DNA from: Amycolatopsis mongoliensis
GTDB taxonomy: Bacteria; Actinomycetota; Actinomycetes; Mycobacteriales; Pseudonocardiaceae
DNA: 64,000 nucleotides
Assembly: GCF_030285665.1 (NCBI RefSeq)
Contig: NZ_CP127295.1
Location: 6,324,001 to 6,388,000 of the forward strand
Direction: 5' to 3'
A program made the translations under genes and the position numbers. The notes under the pieces were generated by a model. That model was not told the origin of the DNA. It made no database searches and saw nothing but the letters and a program-made list of their open reading frames with translations. Within the stretch, counting starts at the first letter, position 1, and each line of letters opens with the position of its first letter. Positions 25,215 to 34,673 of this stretch are shown here, piece after piece.

Positions 25215-25987
25215 GCACCCTGGCCCTCACCGCGCGCGACTCGGCCACCATGCTGCGGCGCAACCTCCGGCACCTGCGCCGCTACCCGGGGATGATGATC
25301 ATGTCCCTCGGCATGCCGGTGCTGCTGCTCCTGCTGTTCGTCGGCGTCTTCGGCGGCGCCATGCAGGCAGGTGTCGGTTCCGGGCAGTACATCGACTACG
25401 TGGTGTCCGGGATCCTGCTGATGACCGTCGGCTACGGCGCTTCGATGACGGCGCTTTCGGTGAACCGCGACATGACCGAAGGGATCATCTCCCGGTTCCG
25501 GACGATGGCGATCGCGCGGGTGTCGGTGCTGACCGGGCACGTGCTGGGCGCGGTGCTGCGGACGGTGGTGAGCGCCGCGCTGGTGGTCTTGGTGGCGCTG
25601 CTGTTCGGCTTCCGGCCCGCCGCGGGCGCCGGGGGCTGGTTCGCCGCGTTCGGCGTCGTGGTCCTGCTCGCGCTCGCGCTCACCTGGCTCGCGGTCGCGG
25701 TCGGGCTGCTGGCGAAGAACGCCGAAGGCGCGAACCTGTTCATCCTGGTCGTGCAGGTGCTGCCGTTCGTCAGCAGCGCGTTCGTGCCCCCGGACTCGAT
25801 GTCCGGCGCGGTGCGGTGGTTCGCCCGCCACGAGCCCTTCACCCCGGTGATCGACACGCTGCGCGGGGCGCTGCTGGGAACCCCGGTGGGAGACAGCGGC
25901 TGGATCGCGGTCGCGTGGTGCGCCGGGTTCGCGGTGGCCGGGTACGTCTGGGCGCGGGCGCTGTTCAGGCGGGATCCCGCCGCCTGA
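25211..25987 (+). CDS. DrrB-like ABC-2 permease
   Basis: This is a 258-residue ABC-2 membrane protein from an ATG overlapping the previous stop. Six helices are visible, with the first after a basic RNLRHLRRYPGMM segment. The family segment NRDMTEGIISRFRTMAIAR is present, as is the late VLPFVSSAFVPPDSMSGAVRWFARHEP, broken here as VLPFVSSAFVPP and MSGAVRWFARHEP. It pairs with the DrrA-like ATPase. Its last 23 bases overlap the end of the converging regulator gene. Confidence 0.9.
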   Translation: MSTLALTARDSATMLRRNLRHLRRYPGMMIMSLGMPVLLLLLFVGVFGGAMQAGVGSGQYIDYVVSGILLMTVGYGASMTALSVNRDMTEGIISRFRTMAIARVSVLTGHVLGAVLRTVVSAALVVLVALLFGFRPAAGAGGWFAAFGVVVLLALALTWLAVAVGLLAKNAEGANLFILVVQVLPFVSSAFVPPDSMSGAVRWFARHEPFTPVIDTLRGALLGTPVGDSGWIAVAWCAGFAVAGYVWARALFRRDPAA

Positions 25988-28900
25988 GTTCGGCGAGTGC
26001 CGCGGCCCGCAGCTCTTCGCGGCCGAGGCCGGCGTACTCCGACACCGCGTCGGCGTACGCCGGCCCGTCGGCCTCCTGGGCCAGCGCGCGGACGCGAGCC
26101 GAGGACATCGTCGGGTGGAACCCGCGGACGAACCGGAAGCGCTCGGCGAGGGCGATCATCCGCACCGCGCCGGTCCGGCCGCGGTCGAGGTCGGCCAGCG
26201 CCACGGCGAGCAGGAGGGCACCGCAGATCGGGAAGGACGCGCCGGCGTCCTCGAGCAGGTCCGGCAGTGCGCGCCGGAGGTCGTCGGTGATCTCCGCGAC
26301 GAGGTCGAGCCGGTGGTGCCGGGCGTGCGCGACCACGGTCACCGCCTGGGTCTCCCACGCCCAGGCGTCGGCGCCGGGTCCGGTGTCCTTCGCGGTCCGC
26401 AGCCGCTCGGCGGCCTGGCGCCAGAGCCGCAGTCCGGTGTCGACGTCGCCACGGGCCAGCAGGATCTCCGCGCGGGCGCCGACGTCCACCATGGACGCTC
26501 CTGCGGCTTCGGTCCCGCCGGTCAGCATCGCCTGTTCCAGCCACTGCTCGGCTTCGTCGACCGCGCCGGCCTGCAGCGCGGCCAGGACCAGCGCGCCCCG
26601 GATCCGCACGGCACCGGTCCAGGTGCCCGTCTCGTCGAGCGCCGCGAGCACGGTCAAGAGCGCGCGGCGCGCGTCCGCTCCGCGTTCGAGCTGCAGGCAG
26701 AGCTCGCCGACCCGCGCGAGCGCGACGCCGCGCAGCCAGGGCTCGTTTCTCCGGTCGAACACGGCGACCATGCGCTCGGCCGCGGCCAACGCCCGTTCCG
26801 GCTCGTCGGCCGCCTCCCACGTGTAGCTGGCGACCCCTTCGGCCAAGCCTGCCACGAGCGGGTTTTCGTTGTCGCACAACGCGAACAACGCGTCGACGTC
26901 CGCCGCGGCCGCGGTGCGGATGACCGTCTCGGCGGCGTGCATGAGCGTGCCGGGGGTCGCGGGCGGCAGCCGGCGCAGGGTGACCAGCGCCCGCGCGAGC
27001 CCCTTGCCCTGCAACAGGAAGCTGTTCACCGCGCTCAGGACGAGCGCGGCACGGGTGACGTCGACGAAACCCGGCTCGGGGTGGAAGTGCGAGAGCAGCC
27101 AGGCGGTGTCCTCGACGAGCCCGGCCATCCGGGCGAAGTTCGACTCGAACGTCCACAGCCCGGCGAGCGCGGCCGACACCGCCGCGACGGTCGGCCCGTC
27201 GCCGTGGTCCAGCCCGTGCCGCAGCGCGTGGACGAGGTTGTCCCGCTCGGCGCCGACCCGCCGCATCGCCGGGATCAGGTCGGTCGCGAGCAGCGACTCG
27301 TGGTGCGCCGTCGCGAAGTCGCGGACCCACGCCAGGAACGCGGCGGTGGCCTGCTCGGTTTCCCCGGCCTCGGTGCGGCGGGCCGCACTGAACTCGCGCA
27401 CCGTCTCCAGCATCCGGAACCGCGTGCCCGCCGGGGTGTCGGCGACCTTGAGCAGCGAGTGGCCGACGAGGTGCTCGAGGACGCCGACGTCGCCCAGCAG
27501 GTACCGGGCGGCGTCCGCGGTGAAGCCGTCGGCGAAGACCGACAACGCCCGCATCGCGGCCTGACCGCTGTCGTCCAGGAGCGTCCAGCTCCAGTCGATG
27601 ACCGCGTGGAGCGTCCGGTGGCGGGGTGGTGCGTCGCGGGAACCGCCGCGCAGCAGGGCGAACCGGTCGTCGAGGTGCCGGGCGATCTCGGCGACGGACA
27701 TGACCCGCGTCCGCGCGGCGGCGAGTTCGACGGCGAGCGGGAGCCCGTCGAGGTGCGCGCACAGCTCCCGCACCGCGTCGGCGGGCAGGTCCGCGTCCGG
27801 CCGGACGGCCCGGGCCCGCTGCCGGAACAGCTCGGCGGCGGTGGCCGGGCTCAGTTCCGGCAGCGGGTAGACGGACTCCGACGAGAGCGCGAGCGGGGTC
27901 CGGCCGGTGGTGAGCACGCGCAGGTCGGGACTGAGCGCCACCAGGGTCCGGACGAGGTCGGCCGCCGCGTGCACGACGTGCTCGCAGTTGTCGAGCACGA
28001 GCAGCGCGGGTGCGGGGCCGAGTGCTTCGAGCACGGCGGTCACGGCGTCCCGGGGACTCGCAGCGCGGGCGCCCGGTGGCCTGCCGGTGTCCGCGCCGCC
28101 GACCACCGACGCGACCTCCGCGGCGACGTCTTCGGCGCGCGTGACGCCGGCGAGCGGGACGAAGTGCACGATCCGCTGCTCGGCCCGCCGGCCGACGGCG
28201 TGCGCCAGCCGGGTCTTGCCCAGCCCGCCCGGGCCGACGATCGAGGTGACCCGGGACGTCCGCAGCAGCGCGGTCACGGCGGCGAGGTCGTCGTCCCGGC
28301 CGAGCAGCGGGTTCGGCTCGTGCTCGACCCCGTGGCGCACGACGGGCGCCGCACCCTGCAGGAGCTGCCGGTGCAGCTCGCGCAGCGCCGGCCCGGGGTC
28401 GGTGCCGAGCTCGTCCCGCAGCGCCCGCCGGTGGCTTTCGTACCGGGCCAGCGCGGCGGACGGGCCGGCCGTGGCGGCCTCGCTGCGGAGCAGTTCGACG
28501 AGCAGCTCCTCGTCGCGCGGTCGCTCGGCGGCCAGCTCGGCCAGCGCGTCGATCGCCTCGGCGGCCCGGCCCAGCCGTGAGCGGCACAACGCCCGGGCCC
28601 GGATCAGCCACCGGCAGGTCGACGCGCGGGCCGTTCGCAGTGCGCTCAAGGGATCCGCGCTCCCGGCGTCGCCGGGCGATTCCCAAAGGGCCAGGCCCGC
28701 CTCGGCGTGGGCCAACGCGGCTTCGTGGTCGGCGGTGCGGACAAGGCGTGCGCACGCGGCGGCCTCGACCAGCAGCGCGGCCGTGTCGACCTGGTGCTCG
28801 GCCAGGGTGAGCCGGTAGCCGGCCGGAGTGGCTTCGATGACGCCGGGGCCGAGCTGGGCCCGCGCGCGGGAGACGAGGACCTGCAGCGCTTTGGCGGGGT

Positions 28901-29063
28901 GCTCCGGCTGCTCGTCCGGCCAGAGCCCTTCGATCAGGCGGGTGCTCGCGACGCCGGTGCGGAGGTCGTCGGCGAGCAGGGCGAGCAGGCTGCCCAGCCG
29001 CCGGCTGGTGATCTCGCGGCCGCGGTGGGCGACCCGCGGCAGCAGGACCAGCTCGATCGTCAC
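25965..29063 (-). CDS. AfsR/SARP-type regulator with NB-ARC and TPR-like region
   Basis: This is a 1032-residue regulator from GTG 29063; a TAGCCT box six bases before the start suggests a leaderless mRNA. It has an OmpR-like DNA-binding part (ITSRRLGSLLALLADD), a bacterial transcriptional activation domain to about residue 250, an NB-ARC ATPase (GPGGLGKTRLAHAVG; LLVLDNCEHV) and a long helical-repeat C-terminus. Such SARP-NTPase proteins switch on secondary-metabolism or export genes. Its 3' end overlaps the DrrB-like gene by 23 bp in opposite orientation, so control of that exporter is plausible. Confidence 0.92.
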   Translation of the reverse strand: MTIELVLLPRVAHRGREITSRRLGSLLALLADDLRTGVASTRLIEGLWPDEQPEHPAKALQVLVSRARAQLGPGVIEATPAGYRLTLAEHQVDTAALLVEAAACARLVRTADHEAALAHAEAGLALWESPGDAGSADPLSALRTARASTCRWLIRARALCRSRLGRAAEAIDALAELAAERPRDEELLVELLRSEAATAGPSAALARYESHRRALRDELGTDPGPALRELHRQLLQGAAPVVRHGVEHEPNPLLGRDDDLAAVTALLRTSRVTSIVGPGGLGKTRLAHAVGRRAEQRIVHFVPLAGVTRAEDVAAEVASVVGGADTGRPPGARAASPRDAVTAVLEALGPAPALLVLDNCEHVVHAAADLVRTLVALSPDLRVLTTGRTPLALSSESVYPLPELSPATAAELFRQRARAVRPDADLPADAVRELCAHLDGLPLAVELAAARTRVMSVAEIARHLDDRFALLRGGSRDAPPRHRTLHAVIDWSWTLLDDSGQAAMRALSVFADGFTADAARYLLGDVGVLEHLVGHSLLKVADTPAGTRFRMLETVREFSAARRTEAGETEQATAAFLAWVRDFATAHHESLLATDLIPAMRRVGAERDNLVHALRHGLDHGDGPTVAAVSAALAGLWTFESNFARMAGLVEDTAWLLSHFHPEPGFVDVTRAALVLSAVNSFLLQGKGLARALVTLRRLPPATPGTLMHAAETVIRTAAAADVDALFALCDNENPLVAGLAEGVASYTWEAADEPERALAAAERMVAVFDRRNEPWLRGVALARVGELCLQLERGADARRALLTVLAALDETGTWTGAVRIRGALVLAALQAGAVDEAEQWLEQAMLTGGTEAAGASMVDVGARAEILLARGDVDTGLRLWRQAAERLRTAKDTGPGADAWAWETQAVTVVAHARHHRLDLVAEITDDLRRALPDLLEDAGASFPICGALLLAVALADLDRGRTGAVRMIALAERFRFVRGFHPTMSSARVRALAQEADGPAYADAVSEYAGLGREELRAAALAELRRRDPA

Positions 29064-29072
29064 CGCATCAGG

Positions 29073-30854
29073 CTAGCCGGGCACCCGGAACCGCATCCGG
29101 CAGACGACGGCGTCCGATCGGCGGCGCAGGGCCCGCGCGAGCACGGCACCGCGGCGGTTCTGCAGGAAACGCTGCCACGGGTGCTCGGGTTCGACCTCGG
29201 CGATGAGGACGAAGACGTGGCAGCCGCGGTGCTTGCGCAGGTGCTCGACGAGTGGCTCGCCGAGCCGGCGGCGTTCGTCGTGGAGCTGCACGAGCGGGAC
29301 GCCGGGGTGCCACCGTTCCCACGCCTCGACGAAGGCCGCCCGGTCGTCTTCGGGGTGGACGACGTGGACGGCTTCGACGTGGTCGCCGAGCGACAGCGCG
29401 GCAGCGAGCGCGTCCCGGGTGAGCAGGGACACCGTGTGCACCGGCACGACGACGAGCGACCGGTTCGGCCGTGGCGGGGAAGGAATGCGGCCGAGTTCCA
29501 GGCGGTCGCCGATCCGGCGGTAGCTGCGGTGCACCCATTCCATGGCGAGCACGAGCACCGGCAGCGCGACGACGACGAGCCAGCCGCCTTCGCCGAACTT
29601 CGTCGCGGTGACCACGATCGCGGCGAGCCCGGTCAGCAGGGCGCCGGAACCGTTGAGGGCGGCCTTGCCGCGCCAGCCGCGGGGGCGGGCGCCCAGCCAG
29701 TGCCGCACCATGCCGGTCTGGGAGAGGGTGAAGCCGACGAACACGCCGATCGCGAACAGCGGGACGAGGGTGTTCATGTCGCCGTCCGCCAGCACCAGCA
29801 GCAGCGCCGAGGTGATCGCGAGGAAACCGACGCCGTAGCGGTAGACCTGGCGTTCGGCGCGCAGTGCGAAGACGTGCGGCAGGTTGTTGTGCTTGGCCAG
29901 GAGCTGGGCGAGCACCGGCAGGCCGCCGAAGGAGGTGTTGGCGGCGAGGGCGAGCAGGACGACCGTGGAGAACTGCACGACGTAGAAGCCGAAGCCGTCG
30001 CCGAGCGAGGCTGCGGTGACCTGGGAGAGCACGGTGACGCCGTCGACGGGGTGGATCGAGAACTTCCCGATGAGCAGGGCGATGCCGAGCAGCATCACCG
30101 CGAGCAGCCCGCCGAGCGCGACCTCGGCCCGCTGGGCGCGCCGGACCCGGGGCTTGCGGAAGGACGGGACGGCGTTGGCGATGGCCTCGACGCCGGTCAG
30201 CGCGGCGCAGCCGTTCGCGAAAGCCTTGAGCAGCAGCAGGATCCCGACGGTCTGCAGGCTTTTCCCGTGGTCCGGTGTCGCGGCCGCCGGCTCGCCGCGG
30301 AAGAGGCCCACCACGACGACGGTCAGGATCGCGCCCACGAAGATCGCGGTCGGCACGATGAACGCCCGCGCGCTTTCGGCGATGCCGCGCAGGTTCACGC
30401 CCGTGATCAGGGCCAGAACGCCGAGGCAGAGCCACGGCGTGCAGGGGCGTAGCTCGGGGAACGCCGAGGTCAGCGCCGCGACTCCGGCGGCGACGGACAC
30501 GGCGACGTTGAGCACGTAGTCGACGATCAGTGAGGCGGCCGCGACGAGGGAGGCCCGCCGTCCGAGGTGGGCGCGGCTGACGCCGTAGGCGCCGCCGCCG
30601 TCGGGGAACGCGGCGATCACCTGGCGGTAGGAGAGGGTCAGCACGCCGAGCAGCAGGGCGATCGCGAGGGTGACGGGCAGGGTGCAGCCCAGTCCGGTCC
30701 CGCCGGCGACGGCCAGCACGATGACAATCGCCTCGGGCCCGTAGGCGACCGACGCCATCGCGTCGAGGGACAGGGCGGCCAGCCCGCCGACGACGGAAAG
30801 CCGGTGCCGATCGGTGCTCGGGCGGGTCTCCCGGTCCGGAAGAGTTGCGGTCAC
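29073..30854 (-). CDS. KimA-like APC-family potassium permease (second copy)
   Basis: This is a 593-residue permease from GTG 30854, related to the protein at 11352-13364. Shared segments include LALITGVNLRGIAESARAF, then FANGCAALTGVEAIANAVPS, then FRKPRVRRAQRAE, AANTSFGGLPVLA and FTLSQTGMVRHW. It has about twelve helices and a C-terminal cytosolic domain shorter than that of the first copy. A row of three 11-bp-spaced GTCAA-like repeats lies just upstream and matches the array before kdp, which supports a potassium role. The SARP gene follows in the same direction 9 bp downstream but has its own -10 box. Confidence 0.82.
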   Translation of the reverse strand: MTATLPDRETRPSTDRHRLSVVGGLAALSLDAMASVAYGPEAIVIVLAVAGGTGLGCTLPVTLAIALLLGVLTLSYRQVIAAFPDGGGAYGVSRAHLGRRASLVAAASLIVDYVLNVAVSVAAGVAALTSAFPELRPCTPWLCLGVLALITGVNLRGIAESARAFIVPTAIFVGAILTVVVVGLFRGEPAAATPDHGKSLQTVGILLLLKAFANGCAALTGVEAIANAVPSFRKPRVRRAQRAEVALGGLLAVMLLGIALLIGKFSIHPVDGVTVLSQVTAASLGDGFGFYVVQFSTVVLLALAANTSFGGLPVLAQLLAKHNNLPHVFALRAERQVYRYGVGFLAITSALLLVLADGDMNTLVPLFAIGVFVGFTLSQTGMVRHWLGARPRGWRGKAALNGSGALLTGLAAIVVTATKFGEGGWLVVVALPVLVLAMEWVHRSYRRIGDRLELGRIPSPPRPNRSLVVVPVHTVSLLTRDALAAALSLGDHVEAVHVVHPEDDRAAFVEAWERWHPGVPLVQLHDERRRLGEPLVEHLRKHRGCHVFVLIAEVEPEHPWQRFLQNRRGAVLARALRRRSDAVVCRMRFRVPG

Positions 30855-30884
30855 CTGGTCAGGGTGCGGCTCGGCGGGTGTTCC

Positions 30885-30911
30885 TTTCAGGGGCGTTGGC
30901 GTTTTCTTGAC
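30885..30911 (-). promoter_or_regulatory. GTCAA-type 11-bp repeats before the second permease, candidate KdpE site
   Basis: Read on the minus strand, GTCAA (30911), GCCAA (30900) and TGAAA (30889) are spaced exactly 11 bp. The interval after the first repeat (GAAAAC) is close to the GAAGGC of the kdp array. The array is only 31 bp from the annotated GTG, so either the protein starts further in or the site overlaps the promoter. Confidence 0.5.
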
Positions 30912-30992
30912 GGTGATCCAGCTCGCGCCGGCGGCGCGACACCCGTGTCAGCGCCGTGTGCCGCACCTGGAGCCGGCCTGTGCCGGGGCGCC

Positions 30993-32159
30993 TCAGGCCC
31001 CGACCTCGGGAATGTCCCGCCGCGGCGGCAGCGGGACTTCGGGGAAGATCCGCGGGAGCCGGCGCGGGAACGGGATCACCGTGGCCCGGCGCGCCACCGT
31101 GACGTGGCCGCTGACCACCTGGGCGAGCAGGATCACCAGGACCAGCAGCAGCGGCGTCCGCCAGCCCCCGGTGTGCGAGTGCAGCCAGCCGCAGGCCAGC
31201 ACGCCGAAGCCGGCGATCACGTACCCCACGCCCTGGACCACAGTGGACAGGGAGAGCGAGCTGTCCTTGCTGCGCAACGAGATCGTCGTCAGGACGAACG
31301 CGAGCGACCCCATGCCCAGGCCGGTGGCCCCGGCCCACACCCAGGGCGCGACCGCCGGGGCGAGGAGCAGGCCGGCCACGCCGATGACGTTGGGCGTGGC
31401 CAGGACGACGACGAGGAGGGTCTGGTTGCGCCAGCGGCGTGTCCAGCCCGGCACCAGCCACATCATGGGCAGCCCCATGGCCATCGACACCGCGAGGCAC
31501 GCGCCCGCGGTCGCCGGCGGGACACCCGCGTCGCGCAGGATGCCCGGGAGCCAGCCCATGACCAAGAAGGTCACCGTCGAGATGAGTCCGAAGTGGATGG
31601 TCAGTGCCTTGGCCCGGACGGGCCCCGACACCGCCCGCGGCGCCAGGAACTCGCCGGGTGTGCGCCGCCAGACCCCCTGGGCCACCAGGGCGGCGAGCGC
31701 CCACAACCCCAGGCCGACCCGCCACGACGACGACAGCACCGCCGCCGGGGTGACCAGCGCCCCGGCCGTGCTGCCCAGCCCGAGCCCGAGCGTGTAGGCG
31801 GCGGATCCCTTGGCCAGCAGCGGAAGCATGGTGCCGAGCACGGCGATCGACAGGCACGCCAGCGCGGTCCCGGCCAGCAGCGGAACCGGTCCGCCGAGGA
31901 CCCGCCCGGCAAGCGAGACTGCCAGCCCGACCAGGGCCACGGTGACGGTCCGATGTGTTCCGACGCGACCGCACAGCCACGGCGCCGCCCAGCCGCCGAG
32001 CCCGATCGCCCACAGCGGGAGGGCGACGAGGACCGCGGCGACGAGGGAACTGGCCACGGAGATGTCCGGCAGTGCCGCGCCCATGCTGGTCACGGCCGGG
32101 CGCAGGTTGAGGGCCAGTACGAAGATCACGGCCGTGGACACGGTGGTGGCACGGGACAT
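30993..32159 (-). CDS. MFS transporter, CynX/NimT type
   Basis: This is a 388-residue major facilitator with twelve helices. The early segment LALNLRPAVTSMGAALPDI and the charged GRVGTHRTVTV after helix 2 are typical of the cyanate/nitroimidazole (CynX/NimT) branch. The C-terminal tail (about 40 residues, Arg/Pro-rich) is cytosolic. A GAGGAGGAG ribosome site precedes ATG 32159. It is a stand-alone gene; the substrate is unknown. Confidence 0.88.
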   Translation of the reverse strand: MSRATTVSTAVIFVLALNLRPAVTSMGAALPDISVASSLVAAVLVALPLWAIGLGGWAAPWLCGRVGTHRTVTVALVGLAVSLAGRVLGGPVPLLAGTALACLSIAVLGTMLPLLAKGSAAYTLGLGLGSTAGALVTPAAVLSSSWRVGLGLWALAALVAQGVWRRTPGEFLAPRAVSGPVRAKALTIHFGLISTVTFLVMGWLPGILRDAGVPPATAGACLAVSMAMGLPMMWLVPGWTRRWRNQTLLVVVLATPNVIGVAGLLLAPAVAPWVWAGATGLGMGSLAFVLTTISLRSKDSSLSLSTVVQGVGYVIAGFGVLACGWLHSHTGGWRTPLLLVLVILLAQVVSGHVTVARRATVIPFPRRLPRIFPEVPLPPRRDIPEVGA

Positions 32160-32795
32160 CGCTCCTCCTCGGGCCGAGGTCCGGAGCGTCGTGCTCCGTC
32201 AAGCCATGCTTCGCGGCATAAATGGGTCAGACATCGGTCACCTGACGTAAGGAATTACGTCCGCCGTTCGGCTCGCGGATTTTCGTCGATATCAAAGGAA
32301 ACGGTATTCCCGCTCGAATGACAATAGCGGCGGGCGGCGGCGCGCTTTTCGACCATCGCCCGATACGGTTTCGTCCGACCCGCGCTGGTTTGGACGGGCC
32401 GGACGACAACGCGGCGCTTTCGCCGCGTGGAATCACGGTGGTGGAGCTGTTCGCCGGTGGCAGGAATGCCACCTCGGGTTCCTTCGTGAACAATTTACCT
32501 GGAGCGAACAGGACAACGCTAGATCCGGAGCGCGAAGCGTAGGTTGCGGTTGAGTAACCGCTATCACCCGGTTGACTGCGGAGGGTGATGGAACTTGGTT
32601 GACGTAGGCATTCGTGACCTCGAAAGGAGTCCGACCGTCGACGTTCGGTGGCGGAACCAGTCCTTCGGGGACAACGCACCGGCGTTCGCCGTCACCCTCG
32701 GTTTCTCCGGATTCCGTACCCGCACCGTCCGCCGGTCAGGTTTCGAAACCGAAATCATCATTGTGGACACCGGATTCCGCTCCGGACCCGCCAGG
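32160..32795. other. 636-bp region of lower GC without a clear gene
   Basis: Base composition drops compared with the neighbours and ATA, TTA and CTA codons appear in every frame. Plus-strand frames at 32318-32542 (74 codons, including a TTA) and from a TTG at 32595 and a minus frame at 32227-32679 are open, but none resembles a known protein. The stretch contains an inverted repeat at 32244-32261 and two further hairpins at 32546-32561 (GCGGTT/AACCGC) and 32563-32589 (ATCACCC/GGGTGAT). Confidence 0.5.
32244..32261. promoter_or_regulatory. Inverted repeat upstream of the CynX-type transporter
   Basis: GACGTAA-GGAA-TTACGTC is a perfect 7-bp inverted repeat 84 bp before the transporter ATG. 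It is a candidate operator; its regulator is unknown. Confidence 0.4.
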
Positions 32796-33455
32796 TCAGG
32801 TCACCAGTCCGTGGCGATAGGCGTGGACGACGGCCTGGACGCGGTCGCGCAGGTCGAGTTTGGTGAGGATGCGGGAAACGTAGGTCTTGACGGTCTCCTG
32901 GCTGATCACCAGGATCGCGGCGATCTCCTTGTTGGAAAGGCCGTCGGCGATGAGGCGCAGGACTTCCAGCTCGCGCGGGGTCAGCGGGGCCCCGCCGGAT
33001 TCGCTTTCCGCCGGCCGGATCCGGGCGGCGTACCGGCCGACGAGCCGGCGGGTCACCTCCGGGGCCAGCAACGCGGCACCCGTGGCGACGGTCCGGATGC
33101 CGTGCAGCAGCTGCCCCGGCGGGGCGTCCTTGAGGAGGAACCCGCTGGCTCCCGCGCGCAAGGCTTCGTAGACGTACGCATCGAGGTTGAACGTGGTCAC
33201 CACGAGCACCTTGACCGGCCGGGCCACTCCCGCGCCGGCCAGCAGGCGGGTCGCCTCGATGCCGTCGAGGACCGGCATCCGCACGTCCATCACCACGACG
33301 TCGGGGCGGAGCCGGCCGGCGAGGTCGACCGCGGTGCGGCCGTCACCGCACTCGCCGACCACCTCGAGGTCGGGCTGGGCGTCGATGATCGTCGTGAACC
33401 CGGTGCGGATCAGTGCCTGGTCGTCGCACACCAGGACACGGATCGGTCCGGTCAC
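32796..33455 (-). CDS. NarL/LuxR-type response regulator
   Basis: This is a 219-residue regulator from a GTG that overlaps the kinase stop. The receiver has RVLVCDDQALIRTG, the phospho-acceptor in PDVVVMDVRMPVLDG and the lysine in GASGFLLKDAPP. The LuxR-type helix-turn-helix reads LTPRELEVLRLIADGLSNKE, then IAAILVISQETVKTYVSRI. It is the partner of the kinase encoded directly upstream. Targets are unknown. Confidence 0.94.
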   Translation of the reverse strand: MTGPIRVLVCDDQALIRTGFTTIIDAQPDLEVVGECGDGRTAVDLAGRLRPDVVVMDVRMPVLDGIEATRLLAGAGVARPVKVLVVTTFNLDAYVYEALRAGASGFLLKDAPPGQLLHGIRTVATGAALLAPEVTRRLVGRYAARIRPAESESGGAPLTPRELEVLRLIADGLSNKEIAAILVISQETVKTYVSRILTKLDLRDRVQAVVHAYRHGLVT

Positions 33456-34603
33456 GACGCGCTGCCCGCCGGAATGCGGGCCCGCACCACGAAACCGCCG
33501 TCCTGCCGGCCGGCCCGGAATTCGCCGCCGAGCACGCCGACCCGTTCGCGGAGCCCGGCCAGGCCCCGTCCGCTGCCGCCGGGCGAAGCAGTGCGCGAAC
33601 CCGTGCCGTCCGTGGCTACTTCCACAGTGATCTCCCGGTGCCCGTGGCGTACGTGAACAGTGGTGCCGCTGCCGTGCGCGTACTTGAGTGCGTTCGTCAA
33701 AGCTTCTTGCACGACACGGTATGCCGTGGCTTCGGCGCTCCCGGCCGCCTCTGCGGGACGGCCCTCCTCGGTGAACTCCACCGGCTGGCCGGCTTGCCGG
33801 GCGTGCTCCACGAGCGTGCGGAAATCGCCGGCGGACCGGCTTCGCGGCTCGGCGTCGTGCTCGGGGTCGAGCAGGTCCAGCAGGTGCCGCAGGTCCGTGA
33901 TGGCCCGCCGCCCGGAGTCGGTGACGGCGGACAGGGCCTGGTCCAGGCGATCGGGGGAGCCGGTCAAGTAGCGCGCCGCCTCGGTCTGCACGACCATCGC
34001 GGTCACGTGGTGGGTCACGACGTCGTGGAGTTCGCGGGCGATGCGGGTGCGTTCGGCGATGCGGGTGGTCTCGGCGACGTGGTGACGGCGTTCCGCCTCG
34101 GCGGCCCGGGATCGGCGCAGCCAGCTCCCGATGCCCCACGCCAGAGCCAGGGCCAGGTAGAACGTCACGAAGCCGGTCACGCCCTCCGCCGCCCCGTCCC
34201 GGGTGAGGGCGATGGCCAGCGGCACGTAGGCCACCGAAGCCAGGACCGCGGTGGGCAGGCGGAACCGCTCGAGGTGGGCCGCGGTGCTGATCAGCGCGAT
34301 CGGCACCGCGGTCCCCGCGACCGTGTGGTAGCCGCGGAGCTGGTCGAGGGCGAAGCCGGCCGCCACCAGGATGAGGCAGGCGGCCGGGAAACGCCTGCGG
34401 ATGATCAGCGGAAGGCATTCGAGGGCGACCACGACGACGCCCAGCGCGTCCATCGGACGGGTCGGGACGTCCCCGAGCCGCGTGCCGTCGTTGTGCAGCG
34501 CGGGAACCAGCGAGGCCAGGACGAGCACCAGCGCGAGAGGGGCGTCCCGGACCGTGACGTCGAACCGTCTCCACCGGTCCGCGCCGCGCCGGAGGTCGAT
34601 CAC
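33452..34603 (-). CDS. Sensor histidine kinase, NarL-system (HisKA_3) type
   Basis: This is a 383-residue kinase from GTG 34603; the longer upstream frame is antisense to the hydrolase gene. Four to five N-terminal helices form the sensor. The dimerisation box is RTRIARELHDVVTHHVTAMV, with the phospho-histidine in RELHD. The ATPase part has EALTNALKYAHGSG and the glycine loop GGSGRGLAGLRERV. The usual DDG of the G1 box reads TDGTG here, still compatible with ATP binding. It feeds the response regulator encoded next to it. No membrane-stress signal can be deduced from sequence. Confidence 0.92.
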   Translation of the reverse strand: MIDLRRGADRWRRFDVTVRDAPLALVLVLASLVPALHNDGTRLGDVPTRPMDALGVVVVALECLPLIIRRRFPAACLILVAAGFALDQLRGYHTVAGTAVPIALISTAAHLERFRLPTAVLASVAYVPLAIALTRDGAAEGVTGFVTFYLALALAWGIGSWLRRSRAAEAERRHHVAETTRIAERTRIARELHDVVTHHVTAMVVQTEAARYLTGSPDRLDQALSAVTDSGRRAITDLRHLLDLLDPEHDAEPRSRSAGDFRTLVEHARQAGQPVEFTEEGRPAEAAGSAEATAYRVVQEALTNALKYAHGSGTTVHVRHGHREITVEVATDGTGSRTASPGGSGRGLAGLRERVGVLGGEFRAGRQDGGFVVRARIPAGSAS

Positions 34604-34673
34604 GGGACGAGGGTAGCGGCCGGGGCGGCGCGCGCCCGGCCGAGCCCACGTCCCCGCTCCGGGCGAAGGATGG

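Noticed and set aside
26115..28580. 821-codon plus-strand frame
   Set aside because: It is a shadow of the AfsR-like regulator, whose NB-ARC motifs are on the other strand.
32318..32542. 74-codon plus-strand frame in the low-GC stretch
   Set aside because: Rare ATA and TTA codons and no family resemblance. Mentioned only within the region entry.
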